64,000 nt of DNA from Notolepis coatsorum (GCA_963971535.1 OZ020589.1:51599956-51663955), one strand, 5' to 3'. Positions 11,167 through 23,569 are shown, counted from the first letter of the stretch. Numbers and translations: made by a program. The notes: generated from the sequence alone by a model not told the origin.

Positions 11167-11773
11167 CTCTTATATTCTTATATGCAACAGGTGGATATCA
11201 CTAAACACCAAAATCAAGAAACATTATAGCTAACTGCTAACGCTACTAGCTAAATTAGCTTCAGCTAGCAGGGCATGCATAACGGTTAATATAATATTCT
11301 CTACCATGTAAAAACGAACACGGCACTACTCCACTGGCGTTTGCATACATACATGTTGCATACATACAACATACAACATACAACATACAACATACAACAT
11401 AATCGACATTATTGCCATGCAGTACTCACCATGCAGAGAGACAATGGAGACATGAGGTAGCTAGCTGCCAGGAAGCTGCCGCACAGGTGCATTCTGGGAG
11501 GCGGGGCACAAGTGCAGTGCAGTCTGGGTGATGAGACAATGACGACAGCATACGTTGAGCAGCAGCCATACGTTGATTCAACATTTATTAGATATTGGCA
11601 TTTCAATCATTAAAATGCAACCACAAAACAATATTGATTCAATGATATGTTTTCAACATTAGTCAATCGCTTTAGCGGTTAATGGGTGATTCAACATCAA
11701 TCGTCGACCTTAACCAAAAATCAAGCATTGTGACCATAAATCAACATTGAATTAACACCTTTTGCTATCTGGG
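11167..11773. other. Right subterminal region of the CCCAGATAGC element
   Basis: Contains a short catacaa tandem tract (about 11345-11400) and, from about 11570, repeated tgattcaac and caacatt motifs echoing the left end. It finishes with the inverted terminus ttttgctatctggg. No coding exon supported. Confidence 0.6.
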
Positions 11774-12054
11774 ATATGTCTTGTTGTGGAATTAACACAA
11801 CATTATGCATACTTTTGACAATAAATAAAATCAGAATTTGTTCTAACTTGCTTGCCCGGGTAAATAAAGGTTAAATAAATGTAAAAAAATAAAAACATTG
11901 AATTTTTTTTTAAACCGATACAGATCATTTCCGATAACACATTTTAATGCCAATATCGGCTGATAATATCGGTAGGCCGATAATATCGGACATCCCTAAT
12001 ACAAATCAAATCAATTGACTAATAAAATCTTGGTGGACCAAACGGACTGATTAA

Positions 12055-12984
12055 CACATTGACTGCCGTTCACGTAGATCTACGTTTCTGTCGCCCGACG
12101 GTTGAGTGCCAGAAACGTAGACGGTATTTCTTTTATTATCTATTGCCATTCATAATTCAGCGGGGCACCTTGTGCATACTGTTCTGAGTGTGTCTGAGCT
12201 GGCAGACGGTATTATACCGCCCTCTAACGCCTTCGGCCAGTAATGCACCCTGTTAGAAACGGGTTGGTTTCTTTTCTCTACTGATCTGCGGCATGGGGGC
12301 AGGTCCTAAACACTCCGGCAAAACACACGCTTGTAGGGATGCTTTGGACTACTGACCCCCCCCGCCCGTTGAAGAGCAATGTCCAACAACGTCGGAGGCA
12401 CGATCGCTATGGATAACTGGAATGGCGATGAGATTATTGGATTCTTTTTTTTTCATTACTTCAGAGACCAGGTAAGGACACCATATATGAAAGCTTGCGT
12501 TGATCTGATATTTATTTCTACTGCGATATATCTGTGTTATAGCTGTTTGGCTGTTTTCCGTTGGGTTGCAGGAGGGGGGGGTTTAAATCCGGTCTAAATC
12601 ACATTGCATGCGTGCACGACAAAGGATAATAGTGATGATCTAGCGTTGATTTCCAGGAAGATCCGATAATCAGGTGAAAAATTACAACATGTTTATTGAA
12701 TTACACAAAAACGCTGTTTTCGTGTCTTTTCCCTGGAATTGCTCAGAAGCTGCCGGACTATGTTCATATTCAAAACGGTATAAAACGGAAATGTACGGAT
12801 GAAAAAATTATCAGTTTTTTGCACGTTGACCAGAAGCAGCTCAATGAGACTCGACACCGTTATTAGACCCATAGCTATACTATAAAATATAGGTTTAGGT
12901 CTACAAAGTACAACTAAGTTTACATGGGGTTAATGGACGGCACGGAAGTGGTCACTTCCCGGAAGGGGCGTGGCACTCAATGTG
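12055..12984. mobile_element. piggyBac-like element A, 930 bp, TSD TTAA
   Basis: The ends cacattgactgcc and ggcactcaatgtg are inverted with few mismatches and lie inside TTAA duplications (12051-12054, 12985-12988). No transposase reading frame is visible, so it is non-autonomous. It belongs with the elements at 13013 and 25437 by terminal sequence, although its interior differs from theirs. Confidence 0.82.
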
Positions 12985-13012
12985 TTAATGATAAAACAGT
13001 GGGCAACCTTAA

Positions 13013-13444
13013 CACTTTGGTTGCCATTGGTTAACATGGTAAAACATGGTTGAATGCGACCACCCACTTCAATGATAGCATTCTCATATTTGTGAACGCA
13101 TAATCTCTGTCTTAAATTATGGCTATGTGTCTAATCTGCCCGTCGCTTATCAATGACTTGTTTGCAGTCAACATTGTCGAAACGGATTGTTTTTAATCGG
13201 TTCATTTCCGTTTTATAGCATTTTGAAAAGCCCTTGTTTTCTTGAAAGTTTCAGGAAAATATATAGATTCCGTGATACGGCATTTACTGGAATATTCTGG
13301 AATACACAAAAGACGTTGTCATTTTTCGGCCTATTTATGAATAGTTTTCAAATAAACGCTAGATTATCGATAGTATATGTGTACTTATGCACGCTAGAGA
13401 AGCGATCTGAAAAATATATTTTCTCATATATTCTCATTTCCTGA

Positions 13445-13516
<72 letters not shown>

Positions 13517-14004
13517 GGCACACGCTGATATCTCTGTGAAAATAGATCCGATTACGCCAAGACTGGTCAAATAAATTGCTTACCTCAGATCAGATGTTCT
13601 CCAAAAAGATTATTCCAATTCCTGATTGCCATTCCAAATATCGATTGTGTTTATTGATTCAGTGCCGGGTACTGTAAATATGTATTCCACGCTGTTCTGC
13701 GGCTCTGCGATCACTTCGATCCTTCAGTTGGCTTGGCGGAAAAGTAAAATGAGGAGGCTGGAACCCCCCCCCCCCCACCAGTCTAATCTAATGGGGTGCA
13801 GTTACACAGGGAGAGACGATAGGGGGCGGTATTTTCCCAATGGAGCTCAGAGAGAGTCTGCAGCACTAGCGTGAGGCTCGATTGATGAAATATGAATTCA
13901 AATCGCTAATAAAAAAAATACGACAAACAAACGCTATATAGCGTTGGTGGCATTCAACAGTCGGCATGAACTAACGACAAAACGCGTCCGTAGCACTCAA
14001 AGTG
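13013..14004. mobile_element. piggyBac-like element B, 992 bp, TSD TTAA
   Basis: The left end is cactttggttgcc and the right end agcactcaaagtg, flanked by TTAA (13009-13012, 14005-14008). It starts only 28 bp after the end of element A. The interior at about 13085-13410 is recognisably the reverse complement of 26020-26290 in element C, for example the tattcataaataggcc-like and gattagacacatagccataa motifs. It contains a (CA)n run at 13448-13513. No transposase. Confidence 0.82.
13448..13513. repeat. (CA)n microsatellite
   Basis: About 33 uninterrupted CA units inside piggyBac-like element B. Confidence 0.96.
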
Positions 14005-14107
14005 TTAACATAGACTACATAGCCATGTTGATATTTGTGACACATCTAACCTTTTTATCCAACCATCTGTCCGTTTCTTCGTCCGTCCATTTGTCCATCT
14101 GTCCACC

Positions 14108-14436
14108 TGTTGACAGAATCCGGCTATAGGGCGACAATAATGTGGTCAAGAGGCATGGTTTCTATCTTGAGCCTTAACTGGCGTGGTTTATTTATTCACA
14201 TGGCAGAGCAGCAGTTCTACAGTTCTCCTCTCACCTAGAGGCTGGGGGGAAGAGAAAGAATGGGAGCAACATCTCTATTTATACTCGCCACCTGGTGGTG
14301 TTCCTGAGTGGCTCCGCCTAGAGCGCCCTCTAGTGGAAATAGTTATATATGCAGTTAGACAGTTACTAGTGGAAACAGTTTTTATATGCAGTTAGACAGT
14401 TACTAACAATCCTACACAGAACCTCTGACTTCAACA
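14108..14436 (-). repeat. Copia 3' LTR
   Basis: 329 bp, TG...CA ended. On the minus strand it is preceded by a purine-rich tract (aagtgggag, plus-strand 14437-14445) that fits a polypurine primer. It carries about 36 bp more than the other LTR, mostly from a local duplication of the agttagacagttact segment (about 14340-14405). Confidence 0.92.
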
Positions 14437-14645
14437 CTCCCACTTAGGGTTTGTATTAGCATACTGGATAACTTCTTTGAAAAACATTTTACAAAGGAAA
14501 TAATATAATCCAAAAACATCAACAGGGTATGACAGTCAATATTTACACATTAAACATGACCCTTGCAAATCCCTTCAATTTTAATTTGGAACAGGTTTCC
14601 TCATAGTGTCTGCTACCCTGTCGTCCATTGGACAGTAAACCAGTG

Positions 14646-15139
14646 TCATCCTTTCTTCTCTGATGACAGATCTGATGGTATGATATTTTCTATATTGACA
14701 TGTTTACATCTATGTTGACACACTGGGTTCCTAGCAATCACAATGGTTTCCTGGTTGCCCTCATAAACAACAGCCTTCATATATACACAGTGTCCATCAT
14801 TTTTAAATGATGTTGACAAAACGCCCTTCATCTTCAAGAACCACCTTATTTGGTATAGAGGATACATTCCAATTACCTATTACATATTAAGCAATATACT
14901 CGTAATCTTATCTTCACCACTTCTAGCGGTTGTTCTGGATAAATACACTCCTGTATGGTCATAACTAGAACCATATATTCGGCTTCACAAGTTGATAGTG
15001 CCCTGTCTGCATCACTGTGGGCTTTAAGCCCTAGACCCTTGCTGCTCTTTCTGAAACACAGTTGTTTATCTGCTGTACCTTTAGGATAACAAAAGACATG
15101 TTTGGCTGTAATCCAAATGCTCCTCTGTGGGGTCAGCAA
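14646..15139 (-). pseudogene. Copia RNase H remnant
   Basis: Two minus-strand frames (14873-15139 and 14646-14867) carry the pattern of copia RNase H. The first has a KGT-like motif, an HSDAD motif with the aspartates, and STCEAEYM around the catalytic glutamate. The second has the downstream segment with GNQETI and the RCKHVNIE region near the usual end of pol. The frames are separated by a frameshift or stop, and the part just upstream (reverse transcriptase core) is absent. Confidence 0.8.
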
Positions 15140-15527
15140 AATGCTGTGACAGTCTACTCACTACAAACCATCGGTCAGGGTGGGTACACACTGTTAAATA
15201 AATGAGGCTACCCACAGCTTCTCTGTACATTTTCACATCTGTCCGTTTCTGAGCATCCTCCTGATAGTCTAGTTTTTGATCACATGGTGTTTCCCTTGAT
15301 CTACATTCTTACATGTCTAAACGTTCCACGGTCTTTCCCACATAGTTACATCATTGAGAATATGGTAAGTCATCCACCTCTGTAGTTAAACATGGGATTA
15401 AACATAGGATCCATTTCAGTATTTAGACATGGACTCTTAATCAGGTATTTAAACCTGGATTCTACTCCTCCCGTATTTAAACCTAGAGTATCATAATCCT
15501 GCATCTAGGTAGTGTAGCCACCCTCCT

Positions 15528-16091
15528 TCAGTATTTAAACATGGGGTACCCTCCTTCAGCATTTAAGCAATTTTCTACTAACCATACTTTGTATTTGTCG
15601 TGACCTTCAATACCCTCCTGGATTGAATACACCCATTTCCCTCCCACTGTCTGTCTGCCCTCTGGTAACTTGGTTGAATACACCCATTTCCCTCCAACTG
15701 TCTGTCTGCCCTCTTCGGGGGACAATGTGACCTCTTTAAAGGTCAGGGTTACCCCACTGATTATCCTGTAGTAGTAATCAACGGGGGTAGGTGTACTGTC
15801 CTCCTCGTCACTCCCTTTTCGGGCATAGTCTGTCAGATACTTTGGGGGTTTGTGTTCCCTTGAGGGATACCTCCCACTGCGTGGGGCACTTGACGTCACC
15901 CTCGGGTGCTCTTCGTCATCGCCCTCTGGGGGTTGCTGACTGTCTGCCTGCACGACCGTACTATATACACTGGGCTGATGTGTCTCTGTTTCTACACCCC
16001 TCACTCTGGAGTCCAGCTCTGGCTCCTCTGTCTGTGTCTCGCTCTCACATGTTGCCTTTGTGACAAACTTGACTAGCATGTGTTTCTGCAT
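15528..16091 (-). pseudogene. Copia integrase C-terminal linker fused to a reverse-transcriptase stub
   Basis: The first ~110 residues are the acidic, proline-rich linker that follows copia integrase and end in an SGRYPSREHKPPKYL-like segment. They lead into the start of reverse transcriptase (GKWVYS...GHDKYK). A 13-residue stretch around GRQTVGGKWVYS is present twice, from a tandem duplication in the DNA at about 15626-15714. The frame then degenerates. Between here and the RNase H remnant (about 15140-15527) the sequence holds several gtatttaaac repeats and no catalytic YVDD box, so most of the polymerase is lost. Confidence 0.8.
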
Positions 16092-16154
16092 TCTCCCGTT
16101 ACCGGGATGATAAACTAGGAAAGCGGGGCTTCCCTTGTTGTGTCCTACGAAAAA

Positions 16155-17008
16155 TCATTTTACACCTCTGGACTCGGGCTTTCCCCTGTCCTGCGGGTAC
16201 GCATATAACACTGATCCAAATTGGTGCATTCTGGCTAGATTACACTTCTTTCCTGTCAGCGCTGTATACGGGGTGGTACCCGAGTGCTTATTAAAGCACA
16301 TGTTTCTGGTGTAAGCGGCTTCTTGCACCGCATAATGCCATAGGCTCTTAGGTAAGTTACTATCTACTAGCTTACACCTAGCCATTTCGAAAAGGGTGCG
16401 CCATTCCCTCTCTGCCACCCCGTTCTGGTGTGGGGGATATGGGCGTGACGTCTCGTGTCTTATCTTGTACCTTCCCAACAGTGATTGGAACTCTCTGTTT
16501 GTGAACTTGGTTTCGTTGTCAGACCTCAAGCATCCTACATTACTATAAGGGGCTACGTCTGCCAGGAATTTCTCCGTGGCCTGGAGTCACTGGAGTGTGT
16601 CACTCTTTGCTTTGAGAAAGTAAACACTGCCCCTGTGCACACATCTGTAAAAGACTGTACATATCTAAAGCCTCCTATGGACTCGTTGCTTACTGGGCCG
16701 GCTAGGTCCGTGTCAACTAATGCAAGTGGTACCCTTACTTTTTCTGTGGGATTTCTGTATCTCGGTTGGGTAAACTTCCCCATTTTGCACACTGCACAAT
16801 TTTTGTCAGGTCTACGCTTTTCACCTTCAATGTGCATGCCTTCTGTCACTACTTGCAGTTTCAGTAACTCCTCGTAATTACAATGACCCATAATCTCGTG
16901 CCATGTCTGAATATCGTGACTGGCCGTCACGATACACATATCATTATTATCATTACACTTGTTGTTGTCATTACACTCCGTTTGCAGATAATATATTCTC
17001 TGGTACAT
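16155..17008 (-). pseudogene. Copia GAG-pre-integrase and integrase core
   Basis: The frame at 16553-17008 carries the zinc-binding domain (HEIMGHCNYEEL then CAVCKMGK) and the first catalytic aspartate (VDTDLAGP). The frame at 16155-16529 carries the second aspartate (RSDNETKFTN) and the glutamate region (HQNGVAEREW), with the downstream RNMC...TPY segment. A frameshift separates the halves. Domain order matches Ty1/copia, with integrase upstream of reverse transcriptase. Confidence 0.9.
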
Positions 17009-17010
17009 CT

Positions 17011-17427
17011 TTATGTCAAACGTGTACCGTCAGGTTCTACAAGAACGTTTTTACTTTTATCGAAGAATACCTTGGCACCGCTTGCAGTAGCAGCTATTAC
17101 AGAGAATAGTCCTTGTGGGAACAATGGTACGTAGAGAGCGTTCTTTAACGTCACCGTACGCCGGCGCCCCTTACTGTCCGTGAGGCATACCTGTGCATCT
17201 CCTCTCTCTTGCGCCAATCCGTAGGTGCGTCTCCCGTCTGCCAGCTCCATGCTGTGCCTCTCCGGGTGGAAAGTGTTGTCAAAGTTCTTGAACCGACTCC
17301 TGTCGTTGATGACATGGGACGACGCACCTGTGTCCACGATCAGTCCCCTTCTCTGGGCTCGCTGCAGCTGGGCCGGTCCGGCGATGCACGCCGTCCGCGC
17401 CCCGAAAGCGCAGTCTTCTTGTCCCAT
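17011..17427 (-). pseudogene. Copia aspartic protease
   Basis: The frame contains the active-site motif VDTGASSHV around residue 31, followed by a LADGRR-type segment and the ALYVP...LFSV region that precedes GAG-pre-integrase in copia polyproteins. It overlaps the end of the zinc-knuckle gag frame by one base and is in a different frame, indicating a frameshift in this copy. Confidence 0.9.
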
Positions 17428-18185
17428 TATTCTCCGGGCCCCATGGATTTGCAGAAGCTACACCAGACAGTCTTTGTGCAGTCGCTTCTCCGATGGCCTT
17501 TCTCTCCGCATCGCCAACACGCCAGTTCCGTCGTGGTCCTGGTCCTCTCCCTTGGCGTTGCTCGGGCCTTTAGCACCCTCTCTCCCGCCTCCGCGGCGAC
17601 TGGGTGGGTATCTTCTGAGGCCTCGAAGTTTCTTAACTTAGCCTTGAACTGTCCCAGTGTCATGTCCATTGAACTGTGTGTTACCAGGAGTGTGAACGGT
17701 TTGTACAGCTCCGGTAGTCCTCTCATCATCATTGCCATCATTAGCCCATCGCTTGGTGCTTCTCCGGCACTCCTCAATGGCGTCGTGATTTACTCCGCTC
17801 TGTTGACGTATTCGGTCACAGTCTCGGTGTGCCCCTTCCTCAGGGCCGTTAGTGCTATGTAGAGGGCCACGACTCGGGGTCTTCCTCGCCCGATGTAATG
17901 CTCTCTCAACACCTCCAGGCTTTCTCGGCCTTAGTCTTTAGTGTCGCAGAATATCAGCCCCAAGCTGGTGTCGTCGAGCAGCGGCGCTAACTCACAGTAC
18001 GCGTCTGCGTTACGCTGATCGTCCAGGGCTTGCTCTTCCGCCGTCAGTTCTCCCGTGGGGGCTGCCAGGATCGTCTCCTTCAGTCCCGCACCGTGCATGC
18101 AGCATAGCATGCGCTCTTCCCAGAGCTCGTAGTCCTCTGCTTTTCCATTGAATGAGGGCCATTTGCCCCTTCCCTTGTTTTCCAT
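17427..18185 (-). pseudogene. Copia gag, frameshifted
   Basis: The N-terminal part starts at 18185 (MENKGRGKWPSFNGKAEDYE) and is typical of copia UBN2-type gag. The frame closes at about 17931. The C-terminal part (17427-17777) contains the zinc knuckle CWRCGEKGHRRSDC. The segment between is gag-like in other frames with stops, so at least two disabling changes are present. Confidence 0.88.
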
Positions 18186-18315
18186 CCTCTTCGTTGGTGG
18201 TAGGCGTAGCTTTAGCTCTTGTTGGGCTAGCGTCTAGCCACGCGGTGCTCCCGGCGCTAACCTAGCCTATACTTTAGCTAAGCTTGCTACCCTTATTATT
18301 TTGCCCCGGCGTTAT

Positions 18316-18329
18316 CTGGGCCCATAACC
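18316..18329 (-). promoter_or_regulatory. Copia primer-binding site, initiator tRNA-Met internal (half-tRNA) type
   Basis: Immediately inside the 5' LTR, the minus strand reads GGTTATGGGCCCAG. This is the complement of the anticodon-stem/loop segment CTGGGCCCATAACC of eukaryotic initiator tRNA-Met, and not of its 3' acceptor end. Drosophila copia is known to prime from a half-tRNA cleaved in this loop. The match here is 14/14 and abuts the LTR with no gap. Confidence 0.88.
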
Positions 18330-18622
18330 TGTTGACAGAATCCGGCTATAGGGCGACAATAATGTGGTCAAGAGGCATGGTTTCTATCTTGAGCCTTAAC
18401 TGGTGTGGTTTATTTATTCACATGGCAGAGCAGCAGTTCTACAGTTCTCCTCTCACTGAGAGGCTGGGGGGAAGAGAAATAATGGGAGGAGACATCTCTA
18501 TTTATACTCGCCACCTGGTGGTGTTCCTGAGTGGCTCCGCCTAGAGCGCCCTCTAGTGGAAACAGTTATATATGCAGTTAGACAGTTACTAACAATCCTA
18601 CACAGAACCTCTGACTTCAACA
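18330..18622 (-). repeat. Copia 5' LTR
   Basis: 293 bp, direct repeat of 14108-14436. On the minus strand it runs TGTTGA...CAACA, with the primer-binding site directly after it and the CCACC duplication directly before it. Confidence 0.92.
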
Positions 18623-18819
18623 CCACCCACAGTCCTCTTCACAGTAGGTCTGTCTATAGACTAGCTCAGCTTTGATCAGTTTGCTTTGGCTCAGCTCAAA
18701 CTCATGAACTCACAAACTCAAGACTGACTGTCACTCACTCAGTCCTACCATTATACAGATTACCCGTCATGCCAAGAATGAGGGATCCCCCCTGTAGACA
18801 CACACACACACTGATTTGC

Positions 18820-20489
<1,670 letters not shown>

Positions 20490-22726
20490 AACAATAACAA
20501 CTCGTCACGTATATACTCGTGGCTCTGGTCCACAACGCTCTTTTTCGAAACACGTATCTATACATGGACGGACGCCATAGTGTTAAGGGCCCTGGTACAA
20601 GAGCTTACACATGTAACTTCTGTAGGCCAACACCTAACCCAGTTGTGGATCTTAACGACACACACAACCCTCCATCACAACAAAAAAGGCAAAAGTACAC
20701 TCACTCACTACCGTAAGAGGAATGCCGTTTTTCATAACGAGAGAAGACACAAGTCCTCGATTAAGTACTGGTCACAGGCCTTGCTAAGTCCACATGACAG
20801 CGACCAAACAATCTTCAGAAATTGTTTTTCCTCTCTAAGCAGGAGCACAACCCCAGCAGAAGCTGATGGGTTACACCGTATCCCCACAAACATAGTGAAA
20901 CAATATATTGTAAACAAAATCATGTTTGAGGGGAGGGGGGGGGGGGGGCCCAGGGGAAAACCGGGGGAAAAAACCACCCCTCACCACCTTACACCTGCTA
21001 CGATTCGTTTGAACAGGTACAGCCCTGTTTATATGTGAAACTTGCCACCTGTTTATTGTCATCACAAGCTGAGAGAGGGACTCACCCCTCGATCACATGC
21101 CACTATGCATAGCTTTGCAGGGTTTTTAACCCAGCCAGTTGTGAGCTCAGCTACGTTGCCTAACGTTACATGAACACACAACCTCTCATCATACAACAAA
21201 ACCAGTTCATTTTTACTCACGTAAAAAACAACGCCGTTTTCTAGGTAGAGAGAAAGCTATACCAGCGATCAAGACAATTCACACACAACACATGTCACAT
21301 CCCCAAATGTAGTGAAGCAACATATGTTTTGGAAAAAACATCATTATTACAAAACATTCAGAAGGGAAGGAAGGAAGAGGGGGGAAGTGTCCAATGGACC
21401 CTTACCTGCACCAATGAACGCAGGCTGAGAGGACCACAACACTGGTCTCCACGTTGACGAAGGTCCTCGCTGGCGGTGCAAAAGAAGCTAAGGCCGGAGC
21501 GAGGCTCCGCGAGACGCCCCCCTCTAACAGCCGATCATGGTGCATGGCCGACTACATCCTCTGTCAAAGATGACGTCGTAGTCAGAGTGCTATGGCCTGC
21601 TATTCTCACAGCTAATGTTCAGCGGTGTAGCATAAGCTAACAGCTAACTCCAGGCTAACTGGTAGCATCAGGCTAACGTTCCCAGCCGAGCGAGCGTACA
21701 GAGCTAGCGTCGTAGCTAACAGCTAACTGGCTAACAGGTAGCTCAACCCAGCTAGGACGCAAGCTAAGCAGCTATCACCGAAACTGTACAATGAGAGAAC
21801 ACAATATAGGCCAACACTTCAGACAGCCGCCGTCTGTCCCTCTCCTCATCCGAAGAGAGAAGAGGAAAAGAAGTCAACACAGTCTTCAGAACGGTGATTA
21901 TCAGACACAGCGGTGCCGGCACAATTCCCTCATGGGCTGCAGCCGACTTGAGCGTGGAGGTATTCTTATAGCGAAACACCAAACCCACTTCCCTCGCGCC
22001 AGGTAACTTTCATCTTGAAAGGTGGGGCCCGCACGGTGACAGAGAGTATCCGTTTGTCCAGAAATCCGGGGGATTGAACCGCAGATTCGGATACGGTCCC
22101 AGGCAATAGAGCTCCCGATGAGGAGCTCATGTAACGTGGGCGTCAAACTAGAACCCTCTCCACGCCGCTAAGAGGCAGCAAAAAAGGGTACCAGCCTGGA
22201 GCCGGCTTTCTTAAGTTGTGTAGCCATTCCCCCCATAGCAACACAACTGGCGCTCGCATATCAAAACCATCACCCACCCGGAGAGGCAGCTAGCCCTCAC
22301 ACAGCCGAGCGCCTCTCAAGCAAAGTCCAACTGCAGAGCGGAGGTAATACCTGTCCAACTGCAGAGCTGGAGGAATGCCGGTGGGGATTAGGCCAGCGAC
22401 GCGAGCCCCTAATACGAAAATGCCGGTGGAGGTCAGAATGATCATCATCTTCTAGACACCCCGGTGGCGAAGATATTATCGCTGTATTTCCTCGAAAATA
22501 GTGAGAGAGAAAATAAAGATATAATGTCAATGCAGCTCCTTCATCGTAGCTCTTCTTCTACATTTCACTAATCTCAAAGTGGTGTATACAGACACTCGCC
22601 ATGGTGAAAACAAGGAAGGAGCTGTTAGTATGGCCACACCCCTGCTTATGTAGAGGAGCGGATGGGGGTGTGGCCAGGCGGATGGGTGTGTAAAGGTGCA
22701 TGTGAACATTTATTCAGTGCTAGTAC
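20490..22726 (-). mobile_element. Diverged, inverted relative of the large TIR element at 37046
   Basis: On the minus strand, 22726 down to about 22400 matches 37130-37440. Shared blocks include tatctttattttctctctca, tgtctagaagatgatgatca, ctccaccgg and ttttcgtatt, and also the ccacacccc / cataagcag region near the end. Farther in, similarity is patchier (ctctctgtcaccgtg at 22035 and 37770). Termini are not resolved at the far side. No protein was recognised. A poly-G tract lies at about 20930-20948. Confidence 0.65.
20590..21350. repeat. Two diverged direct copies of a ~300-bp segment
   Basis: The segment around 20600-20920 (cccagttgtgg..., acacacaaccctccatcaca, tactcac...gccgttttt..., tagtgaaacaatatattgt) resembles about 21130-21340 (agttgtgag..., cacacaacctctcatcatac, tactcacg...gccgttttc, tagtgaagcaacatatgtt). 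Identity is modest and interrupted by indels. It lies inside the transposon relative annotated here. Confidence 0.5.
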
Positions 22727-22829
22727 AGATATGGAAGTGGATTCCAGTATGACGCAGAGCAGAGCTACACGACTTATAACATTAGGGTTTATAGGTCATT
22801 TCTAGTTTATAGCGCATAGGAACGTTACT

Positions 22830-23569
22830 ATGGATGGATTTTATGTAACTCTACCGTCCAACGCTAGTAAGATGGTGTTTAGAGCGAACACCAGCTCTAG
22901 TTTCACTATTAACCTATGTAAACCTTTACATCTCACCGGAGAGTGGCTAGTAGGTTTATCTGAGATAACATATCCACACACGTGGTATAATGTTAGCCGA
23001 GATTCAGCGTTCTTTTAATATACCGCTACAACGGGACCTGATGCAGTGACAAAGAGACAGAGACTTGGCATAGGCGGTTATTATAGATCACCGGAACAAT
23101 TAGTGAAACACATAAATGATGCGCTCGAGGAGCATTGCATTATAATGACATAATAAAAATGTTTGAATTTAAAGGCTCTTCTACACACCTTGTGAAATTC
23201 TCTCCAGAATTGTGTTATATGCTAGGGTTAAAATGCAACACATGGATTTATCTATCGAATTTAGTAGCCCCTTACCCAGCTGACTTTGGTACTGGCGTAT
23301 ATAATTTGTATGTATACTGAGATATCACACAACATCAGTTAGTGGGTGACGTGTACGTACCTGTGCTCTCTACCATACAAGTGAAAGGTACCTATGGGGA
23401 TATTATAAATATACGCTATGATAAAATACACTATACAAAGGTGTAAAAAATTGATATAAATACTATCCACATTGAGATTAAAACAGATACGAATAAATTA
23501 ATGAATTTTACGTACGGTAAAGTACTTGTAAAATTACATTTTAAACCGTTAGATAACCGTATACACTGA
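22830..23569 (+). pseudogene. Polinton/adintovirus-like structural gene, decayed copy
   Basis: The first frame (22830-23018) starts MDGFYVTLPSNAS and carries a GEWLVGLSEITYP motif. Further frames at 23135-23320 and on to 23569 carry LVAPYPADFGTGVYNLYVY and, after an in-frame stop, a GDVYVP segment. These patterns recall a conserved late-type gene next to the capsid genes of Polinton/adintovirus elements in animals. At least three stops or frameshifts make this copy non-functional. Family assignment is from remembered motif style and should be checked by profile search; the copy is described only and no repaired reading is given. Confidence 0.6.

Larger units (their letters stand above)
2754..11773. 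mobile_element. 9.0-kb TIR transposon (CCCAGATAGCAAAA ends) carrying a DUF4806 gene
   Basis: The left end reads cccagatagcaaaa and the right end ttttgctatctggg, a perfect 14-bp inverted repeat. The dinucleotide AT lies on both sides (2752-2753, 11774-11775), consistent with a 2-bp AT duplication or a palindromic flank. Subterminal zones on both sides are rich in the motif caacgttga and variants (tgaatcaac, caatgttgat), as expected of transposase-binding arrays. Inside are an apparently intact DUF4806 gene on the minus strand, several MITEs and a 90-bp hairpin. No transposase was recognised. The 2-bp AT duplication would suit ISL2EU-like elements, but assignment to a superfamily is inference only. 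Confidence 0.72.
2598..11998. mobile_element. Outer hAT MITE, split by a 9-kb insertion; TSD ATACAAAT
   Basis: The left end begins tagggatgttcgatattgg and the right end finishes ccgataatatcggacatcccta, an imperfect terminal inverted repeat rich in 'ccgatat' motifs. A perfect 8-bp duplication, atacaaat, flanks it at 2590-2597 and 11999-12006. Sequence belonging to the hAT itself is only about 2598-2753 and 11774-11998 (about 380 bp). The rest is a later insertion with its own termini. Perfect survival of the outer duplication around 9.4 kb is good evidence that the nested insertion is real and not an assembly chimera at these edges. Confidence 0.9.
14108..18622 (-). mobile_element. Ty1/copia LTR retrotransposon, internally deleted and frameshifted
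   Basis: Two direct LTRs (14108-14436 and 18330-18622) start TGTTGA and end TCAACA. The element is flanked by an identical 5-bp duplication CCACC (14103-14107, 18623-18627). Transcription is on the minus strand. Gag, protease, integrase, a stub of reverse transcriptase and RNase H fragments follow in copia order. Total length is about 4.5 kb against about 5 kb usual. Most of the reverse transcriptase is missing and several frames are broken, so it cannot be autonomous. The LTRs differ by small indels and substitutions, so it is not a very recent insertion. Confidence 0.93.

Noticed and set aside
12379-12597. 72-codon plus-strand frame inside piggyBac-like element A as a transposase
   Set aside because: No DDE-type motif or cysteine-rich tail; far too short and without flanking coding sequence.
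17209-17862. 217-codon plus-strand frame opposite copia gag and protease
   Set aside because: Shadow of the minus-strand copia coding sequence; no independent domain.
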